The notes below the pieces were generated by a model. That model was not told the origin of the DNA. It saw only the letters and a list, made by a program, of their open reading frames with translations, and did no database searches. The position numbers and the translations under genes are program-made. Shown piece by piece: positions 57,675-64,000 of a stretch of DNA of 64,000 bases. Positions within the stretch are counted from its first letter, which is position 1. The number at the start of each line of letters is the position of its first letter. The DNA comes from Amaurobius ferox (Eukaryota; Arthropoda; Arachnida; Araneae; Amaurobiidae), in contig OX578140.1 in the NCBI GenBank assembly GCA_951213105.1, positions 31,025,280 to 31,089,279 of the forward strand. Reading direction: 5' to 3'.

Positions 57675-58489
57675 CTGTAAAGATAACATGAAATGTCACA
57701 GATTTTATAATAAAAATAAGACTTAAAAGATTAAAAGTTTATTTTGTATTAAATAAAGTTCTTAGTCAAAAAAATTGGCAGTTAGAGATGACATAATAGC
57801 ACAATTAATATACTGCAGAGAATGCATAGGAAAAATAAAAAGTAAATAGAAAAGTTATAATTGGTGAAAACAATATTTTGTCATTTTCAATAACAACATT
57901 ACTTCATCAATGTAAATTTAGCTAAGTATCTAGTCAGGAACACCAGAAATTTAACAAAGCTAAAGTTTTTGTTTATTTACAAGGGATTGTTTTTTACTGC
58001 TGTCTAAAGATATATTCTCACCAGTTTTCATTTCCAAAAAAAACATCATTGTGAAGATGTAAAAAACATTGAAGTGGGATAGTACAAAAACAACATGTGA
58101 TCAATGTGAATCTTTTTTTCTTTTTCATTTCTCAATCAAAAAAGTGAAATTACCCTAATAATGGACAATTTCAATTTTTTTTTTTTTTTTTAAGCTCTTA
58201 GAACCAAGAGAATTTTTTTTCTGATTTCAAATATTGAAGCGAAAATCTCTTAAAATAATTATTTATTTAAATATCAAGAAATGAAAAAGCGAAAAATCTA
58301 CTCAAACACAAAAAGCCCTGTGATTGGCTGTGACATCACACCTGTGATGCAACATTCTACTATGTGCTGTTTCTATTGAGATATTTGCAAGAAGTTGGCG
58401 TTTACAATTTGTATATAATTATTTTACCCATTTATTCTTGGTCTTCTTAAGTTTAAATTATTTGTTCCTTATTTTATTTTATTGTAAAC

Positions 58490-58616
58490 ATGGATTCTGG
58501 TTATGTTAAAGGACAATCAGACAATTTGCCCAAGATTGATTTCATCATGATGGCTCTATTTAAAAAAACAATATAGATTTTGTGATGGCTGAATCTCGTG
58601 GTGTAAGAGTTGATAG
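58490..58616 (+). pseudogene. Isolated first exon with one frameshift, transposon-like
   Basis: ATG at 58490 gives MDSGYVKGQSDNLPKIDFIM then MALF. A shift at the A7 run (58562-58568) restores NNIDFVMAESRGVRVDR, ending exactly at a donor, GATAG|GTAAGA. The KGxSDNLPxID...F...ESRGVK pattern resembles, from memory, the N-terminus of arthropod transposon-borne SWIM/YqaJ-nuclease proteins; this needs a search. A CCAAT-type box (GATTGG) and TGACATCA lie near 58322. No downstream exon was found before 60025. Confidence 0.45.
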
Positions 58617-60024
58617 GTAAGATTTACCCCTTTTCTTGAGTTTGTTCTGGAAATTAAAAGAAAAATATTTGTATTTATATGGTTATTTTTATATTGAATA
58701 AATGTTTTATGTGCAAGAGCACTTTAGCATATATGTTTTATGAAGATTCTAAATATAATATTTTATTTATAAATTAAGCAGTTTTACATTTAATTACATT
58801 AACAGCAGTTTTACATTTCATTTTCTTTGTCACTTAAACTGCTTTTTGTTTTAGATAAAATGTAATTATTTTATAAATTTTCAAAAGCACACATACTCAA
58901 TGTAAATATTAAATTATAACTTCTGACTGCAGTATACAGGTATACGAAATTTGCATGCATAGAATTTAGCTACTCTAAAATTATCTTATATCTAAAATAC
59001 CTTACCATACATTAATCATATTTTAGCTTTTTTTCTAAAATCTAATTTAAAACCAACAATATAAAATAAAAAAATTTATGTTTAAAAATGTTAAATGTTT
59101 TGATTCTGTTCAATAGCATATTCTTATTCTTTCGCTTTACTGCAAAGTTAAGGGGCTTCATCAGTCACAAGTTTCAATCTTCACCTTCCATGTTAATGTA
59201 TGGCCGTTTTAGTGCTAGTGCTAGATAGCATAGCTCCTCCAAAAATCAACCTATTTCAATTTTGTTTTCAGGATCTCAAAGTTATAGAAATTGAAGTTTG
59301 CTTTATAATTTTACTTTTTGTTAAAATTATTGTTAAGTATTTTTAACAATTTATTGAAGTTGAGAGTCACTTAGAAAAGTCAAAACTAAAAGTTTAATCG
59401 TCTTTTATCAATTTGCATTTCATAATACTCGAATTTGAAAAAAGCAGTGCACATGAATAGAATTTTAGCTTTCGATAGATGCCTAAATTTTTGAGCTATC
59501 ATAAATAGATTTCCAGCAACTTTTAATTGAAGCAAATATGGATCTGAAAAAAATTGTATTTTGCTTTCCCCCTCTTTCTTATTTCCTTCAGGGGGTGACA
59601 GGACTCCCGTGGGAAAACATTGTTTATGGGCGTTTATTCGAAGGCGGCGGGATTTCTTCTTGTCAGGAGGAGGATAAGGGGCAGAACTAATCCCGCCGGT
59701 CATGAAAGGAAGAAGGGTAGAGGGTGAAAATTGTTCTCACGTTACGTGGAAAGGCATTTTGAGTTGGGAGTGGAAAACGGTTACTGGACCTTTTTATTTC
59801 AGTATGCTTACTCGATATAGAGCGTCTCTTTCTTCATTCTCGAGTTAGCTAGTTTTGCCAATCACTATTTAATAATATTCTGTTGTAATTTCAATTTTTA
59901 CTTTACCGTTGCACATCTAAGTATATCATATACTTAATTTTCTTTTTCTATTTTTCTCTTGTAAATATTTAAAATTTATAATTATATTTTTGTTGTAATT
60001 ATTTTGTCACCATAATTACTAAAC

Positions 60025-60128
60025 ATGAAAAGGGATCAACGTTTTAACAAATCAGGAAGGCTCAAGTTATCAGCCCACCGCAAAAGAAATAAAGGAAAAT
60101 ATTTAGCAGCATGGAGGGAAAAGCAGGG
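60025..60128 (+). CDS. Mutator-like transposase exon 1
   Basis: 104 nt from ATG: MKRDQRFNKSGRLKLSAHRK then RNKGKYLAAWREKQ and two bases of Gly. Strongly basic. Donor GTAAGT at 60129 opens a 1,603-bp intron. Confidence 0.7.
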
Positions 60129-60204
60129 GTAAGTTTATGTATTATTGTTCTAATATTTTTTTCAGAATATTTAATTTTGGATTGTGTATATAAATTATTA
60201 TCCT

Positions 60205-61078
60205 ACATAATAAAAGTAGATCATTCTCTCTCTGTGTGTGCGCAGTCTGTAGCGGGAAATGTAAGCGTCGTACGGCCGTGCAATTTCATACACAGATGAT
60301 TTAGGACTCGGAAAGGTGCACCTCGACGTTATTTTTTTCATTTTAATTATTGTTTCAGTTATGAATTTTTAAATTTTAAAATCACGATTTCCCACTATTT
60401 TGTCAAATTAAATATGTGTCTTGCCGCAGATTCGCAGATGATCGAGCAGTTTGCTAGGCATTTAGTCTAAGGGCAAACAGCTGATTTCACCAAATGCATT
60501 TATATTTTTATTTTTCCTAAATTTACAAATTCAAAAGATGTCATCCCATTTTTTTTATTTGGTCGAGTATTGCTAAAATTTGCCTGAAATTGGACAAAAC
60601 TTCGTTCAGATAGCACTTACTTTTGGGTTTAAAGAAACTTTTATTCAATTTCAAGTATTCTTATTTATTTGTGTCACGAGAATGACTTTAGTTCAAAATA
60701 GATGATTTGGAAATTGAGTGCTGTTATTTGTATCTGTATTATTAAAGTTGCAGGCGCCTATTTATTAGAAATATAAAAATTCAGTGGTTTTTCAGAAGAT
60801 ATGGCCAATATATAAATTGATTTTGATTGAAAATTAATTTTGAAATAAATCATGTCCGTCGATATATTTTCGTCGAACGTAGAGTATCCGCAAGTGACGG
60901 GTTTTAGTTTTTCGATGTGTGTGTGGGGGGGGGGGGGGGGGGGGATTATCACGACAATTGCGTCGATGTCCACGACTTACATGCAATTTTCACTGTTATT
61001 TATTTATATGAATAAAAATAATATATTTTGTTATTTTATATAATTACCCTGCTTTATAACACCCTTGCAACGCCAGGT
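60205..61078. mobile_element. Helitron-like insertion in transposase intron 1
   Basis: Starts near TCCTACATAATAAAAGTAG with a CTCTCTCTGTGTGTG tract and ends near TTGCAACGCCAGGTACATTT. This layout is reminiscent of non-autonomous Helitron-type elements, but I cannot define either end securely. A 20-G run lies at 60925-60944. Confidence 0.3.
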
Positions 61079-61384
61079 ACATTTTTCAGTCTTATATAAT
61101 TACGAATGATCTTCCTCCTGTATGTATGGTATTACATCTGACTCGTCAGTCCTTTATCAGTGAAATTTGGTACAGATAAGGTTAGATACATTTCGGAGGT
61201 TTTACTTGAAATACCCGTTCCGTTGACTCAAATATTGAATGGTCGATATAATAACCAAAATTTTCGCCCGTACAAAAACCAACCATTTTATACTCGTACA
61301 TGAGTAAAATTACATAGCTTATCATAGCGCTAAACAAGTAATTCCTATGTAAATGGATTCATCATGTTAATCTTTAATACATTG

Positions 61385-61660
61385 CCTTTATTACTTTCCT
61401 TATATACATAGTATAATGTATAAGAGAAAGTATTGTGACGACGTTGAAAATTCGAATTCGAGTATAAACGGGAGAGCACGTTTTAGTTATCCCTCAACAC
61501 GAATCAAAAGTGTCTGAGGTGATGTCTGTGTGTGTGGGGGGGGGATATGTGTGTGTGTTTGTCAGTGAGTCTATGGAGACGATATCTCACGAACGAATCA
61601 AGCAACATGAACAAAATTTGGTACAAAAATCACAATTAATAAATATTGGACTGTAGCTTT
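61385..61660. repeat. Fragment of a repeat also present at 45830-45960
   Basis: GACGTTGAAAATTCGAATTC...GGGAGAGCACG...GTCTGAGGTGATGT parallels CGAAAACTTAAATTTGAATTTACGATGG...GAGCATG...TTTGAGATGATAT at 45838 onward. The GTGTGTG tract follows. Non-coding. Confidence 0.5.
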
Positions 61661-61731
61661 ATTTACTGTAACTTTTTTTAAATTTACGACGAACTGTAAT
61701 TTATTAATTCTTTGCTTTTTGTCTTTTTTAG

Positions 61732-62350
61732 AGCCAAAAATTCAGAGCCTTCGGAGTCGCTGAATAACCTGTGCTCATCAATATTACCTGTAACTCCACA
61801 GCAAGAAACAACAGATCCAATAAAATTCGAACTTTGTGGAAGGCGAATTATTAATATCGCCCATTTTATTAAGGAATTGCAACTTTTGAATCAACACGGA
61901 GTCTTTGGTTGTACCATCAGTGACATGAAAATTATTTCAGAAAACAGAAAAGGACTTAATAGTGGCATAAAATTCAAATGTTTAATGTGCAATTTGGAAA
62001 AAACAATCTGGACAAATGATGTAAATGAATCATCTCTTCGCATCAACACGGCAGCTGTTATGGGTACTGTTGGTATCGGAGTGGGATATTCTAACATGGA
62101 AGAATTTTTCAGCGCCTTGAATATTCCATTTATGTCCCAAAATACATACACCACCGAACACGATATAGTGTCTGATTCTTGGGAAAAGTGTGCTTCCGTT
62201 GAAATGGAACAAGCAGTGAATCTTGAAAAAGAATTAGCTATATAAAGAGGAGATGTTGATTCTGATGGCACACCTCTTCTAACAGTTGTAGTGGACGGAA
62301 CTTGGGCGAAACGTTCATACAGAACAAATTATGCATCACTATCAGGCGCT
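61732..62350 (+). CDS. Mutator-like transposase exon 2 (contains stop)
   Basis: 619 nt after acceptor TTTTTTAG. Begins (G)AKNSEPSESLNNLCSSIL and includes FELCGRRIINIAHFIKELQ and SDSWEKCASVEMEQAV. TAA at 62243-62245, then the same frame continues RGDVDSDGTPLLTVVVDGTW up to SLSGA|GTAAGT. Confidence 0.85.
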
Positions 62351-62786
62351 GTAAGTAAAATGCTATTTTCCTCTTTTCTTGAAGTTGGTATTGCTAGAAA
62401 CATCAAATAAATGAAAAAATGCCAGCATATATACGTATAGAATATGCATTTTGCAAGTGTATTTCATTTTTATTTATTTATTTATTTATTTTTTGTATAA
62501 TTATTTAAGTAAATATTTATTTCCAATATTTTTTTATTATCTATTTAAAATTCATCCAATATATAATTATAGCTGCTCTTCTGTTTCTCTGAATGAAGTA
62601 GCATTGTGATTTTCTATTAAATTTAGTACATATGTACTGTGCGTTCAGGAGAAAGGTTTTATCTAAAACAAAATCGATAACATGTTCCGTTGACATTTGA
62701 AAACTTTTGGATATGTTTCTAAGAGTCACAATAAAGTAGATTCAGTTTTTGTAAAATATAATATCTAGCGTTTCAAAAAAAAAAAA

Positions 62787-62800
62787 GGGGGGGGGGGGGG
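62787..62800. repeat. Poly-A/poly-G junction
   Basis: Twelve A followed by fourteen G inside intron 2 of the Mutator-like gene. Confidence 0.9.
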
Positions 62801-62930
62801 TCCTGAAAGCTTCTTTTTATGAAACATATTTTTTCTAACCTCTTTCGATTTTGATTTTAAATCTTTGATTACATTCTATGGCAACACATTTTCAATTTTT
62901 AAAATCTCACTTTTCTCTTTTTCCCAACAG

Positions 62931-64000
62931 GCTGCCATTGTGGGATACCACACAAAGAAGGTTCTCTTCTATGGAGTTAGAAATAAATACTGTGCAACTT
63001 GTGCTGCATCAAATAGAAAAAATATCACGCCACCAAACCACAAATGCTTTAAAAATTGGTCAGGTAACTCTTCTGCTATGGAAGCCGACATTATAGTAGA
63101 AGGGTTTTGCCAAAGCATGGCAACATATGGCGTAAAATATGCAACAATGATTGGTGACGGTGATAGCAATGTCTACAAGAAGGTCCTAGATGCAAGGCCG
63201 TATGATAATTTAACGGTTGAGAAAATTGAGTGCAAAAATCATTTGCTCCGCAATTTTTGCATTAAAATTAAAGACATAGCTAGAAATAGCAAACTGGGCC
63301 ACATTGATCTGCGAAAGGTCGTTGGACACAATATAATGCGTTTACGACGTGCTGTTGTAAAAGCAACGGAATATAGAAAACAAGAAAGTGTCTGTAAGCT
63401 AAGGGAAGACATTATCAATTGCCCTTTACATGTTTTTGGACATCACGAAAAATGTGAAAATTATTTTTGCAGTGGTGCCAAAGAAAATGAAAAAAATTAT
63501 GTACCTCAGTTGAAAAACAGTGGAATCTTTTTCAAAATAATGGACGCTGTTGGTAATCTGGCCTGTAATGCAAGAAGTTTGCAATTTAATGCAAATAATA
63601 ACGCCGTAGAAGAATTCAATTCAATTGTGGCGAAACACATTGGAGGCAAACGTGTAAACTTTTGTCTCAAAAGATCATACCAGACCAGATGTAGCACGTC
63701 AGTTGTTTCCCATAACAGTAAACATAAATACTACAAAATTCACCAGCAATTAACAAATAAAAGTCCTGGCCTATACTGTAAACGGAGAGAAACCAGAGAG
63801 GTCTGTAGAAGAATCAAGGCAGCTAGATCAAAAGGGAAACACCGAAAGTTTTTGAAAAGGACCACTCTTTTTAAAGATAAATCTTATGGGCCTTATGCTG
63901 AAAAACCCGACTTATCAAAGCAGGAATTTGAAATAAAAAGTGAAAGATTTTTTAAAGAAATTGAAAAATCGGATTTTCAGAGAAAAGAGCTGGAAAGGAA
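62931..64000 (+). CDS. Mutator-like transposase exon 3, open to window end
   Basis: 1,070 nt without a stop, after acceptor CCCAACAG. Starts AAIVGYHTKKVLFYGVRNKY and holds MEADIIVEGFCQSM, IGDGDSNVYKK and ECKNHLLRNFC, then VEEFNSIVAKHIGGKR. It ends in a Lys/Arg-rich C-terminal region. Truncated only by the window edge. Confidence 0.88.

Larger units (their letters stand above)
60025..64000 (+). pseudogene. Mutator-like transposase gene, three exons, one in-frame stop
   Basis: Exons 60025-60128, 61732-62350 and 62931 onward join in frame (phase 2, then phase 0). They cover a basic N-terminus, a Cys-containing middle region (FKCLMCNLEKTIW), then VVVDGTWAKRSY, GYHTKKVLFYGVRNKYC, MIGDGDSNVYKK, VEKIECKNHLLRN and NNNAVEEFNSIVAKHIGGKR. 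These are the hallmarks of the animal Mutator-like transposase domain (inferred D, D, E at DGTW, GDGDS and VEEFNS). A TAA at 62243 interrupts exon 2 in frame; otherwise the frame is open to the end of the window. The enzyme would cut and paste the element's DNA. Its 3' end, and hence the right terminal repeat, is outside the window. Confidence 0.85.

Noticed and set aside
61891..62271. 126-codon - strand frame
   Set aside because: Shadow of exon 2 of the Mutator-like transposase, which has recognisable motifs on the + strand.
57675..64000. N-terminal (Q-motif) exon of DDX47
   Set aside because: I looked on the - strand for the GWxxPTxIQ...AIP region and found nothing convincing; it is probably beyond the window.

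Overview
The window is AT-rich, intron-rich animal nuclear DNA dominated by transposable-element debris. The repeat types (Mutator-like, hAT, pogo/Tigger-like and piggyBac-like DNA elements, a jockey/I-type non-LTR retrotransposon with RNase H, Penelope-type hammerhead repeats, many long poly-G runs) suggest an arthropod, perhaps an arachnid. The species cannot be fixed from sequence alone.

Two conserved host genes frame the window and converge tail to tail. On the + strand, four terminal exons of ESF1 (NUC153-domain pre-rRNA processing factor) run from 391 to a stop at 14670. On the - strand, ten terminal exons of DDX47/RRP3 (DEAD-box RNA helicase) run from 57674 down to a stop at 19079. They cover helicase motif I to the basic C-terminus; the N-terminal exons lie beyond the window. 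Both families act in nucleolar 18S rRNA maturation, and only about 4.4 kb separates their stop codons. The splice junctions I derived keep frame throughout both genes.

Nearly everything else is intronic or intergenic repeat. ESF1 intron 1 (10.6 kb) holds a piggyBac-type MITE (5725-6747), pogo-like remnants and an array of stem-loop repeats whose stems differ by compensatory changes (10338-10561). The intergenic gap and the last DDX47 intron hold hairpin MITEs, a duplicated 565-bp unit with tRNA-derived SINE heads, an inverted pair of Penelope-type repeats carrying hammerhead ribozyme motifs (23131-23730), and long tandem arrays. Further DDX47 introns hold a complete but decayed hAT element with 8-bp target duplication (30188-32783), a 1.5-kb TIR element (34399-35943), and an internally deleted DNA transposon with ~430-bp inverted repeats and a heat-shock-like promoter (about 38447-40506). 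A second, truncated relative (48717-52789) encodes most of the transposase-like protein and is split by a 5'-truncated non-LTR retrotransposon with a 14-bp target duplication (50539-52374).

The right end (58490-64000, +) carries a Mutator-like transposase gene of three exons. It is open to the window edge apart from one in-frame stop. A lone frameshifted coding exon lies 1.4 kb upstream and may belong to an accessory nuclease-type gene. The best candidates for undescribed biology are the covarying stem-loop repeat family, the heat-shock promoter inside the long-TIR transposon, the hammerhead-bearing inverted repeat, and the possible two-gene Mutator element.
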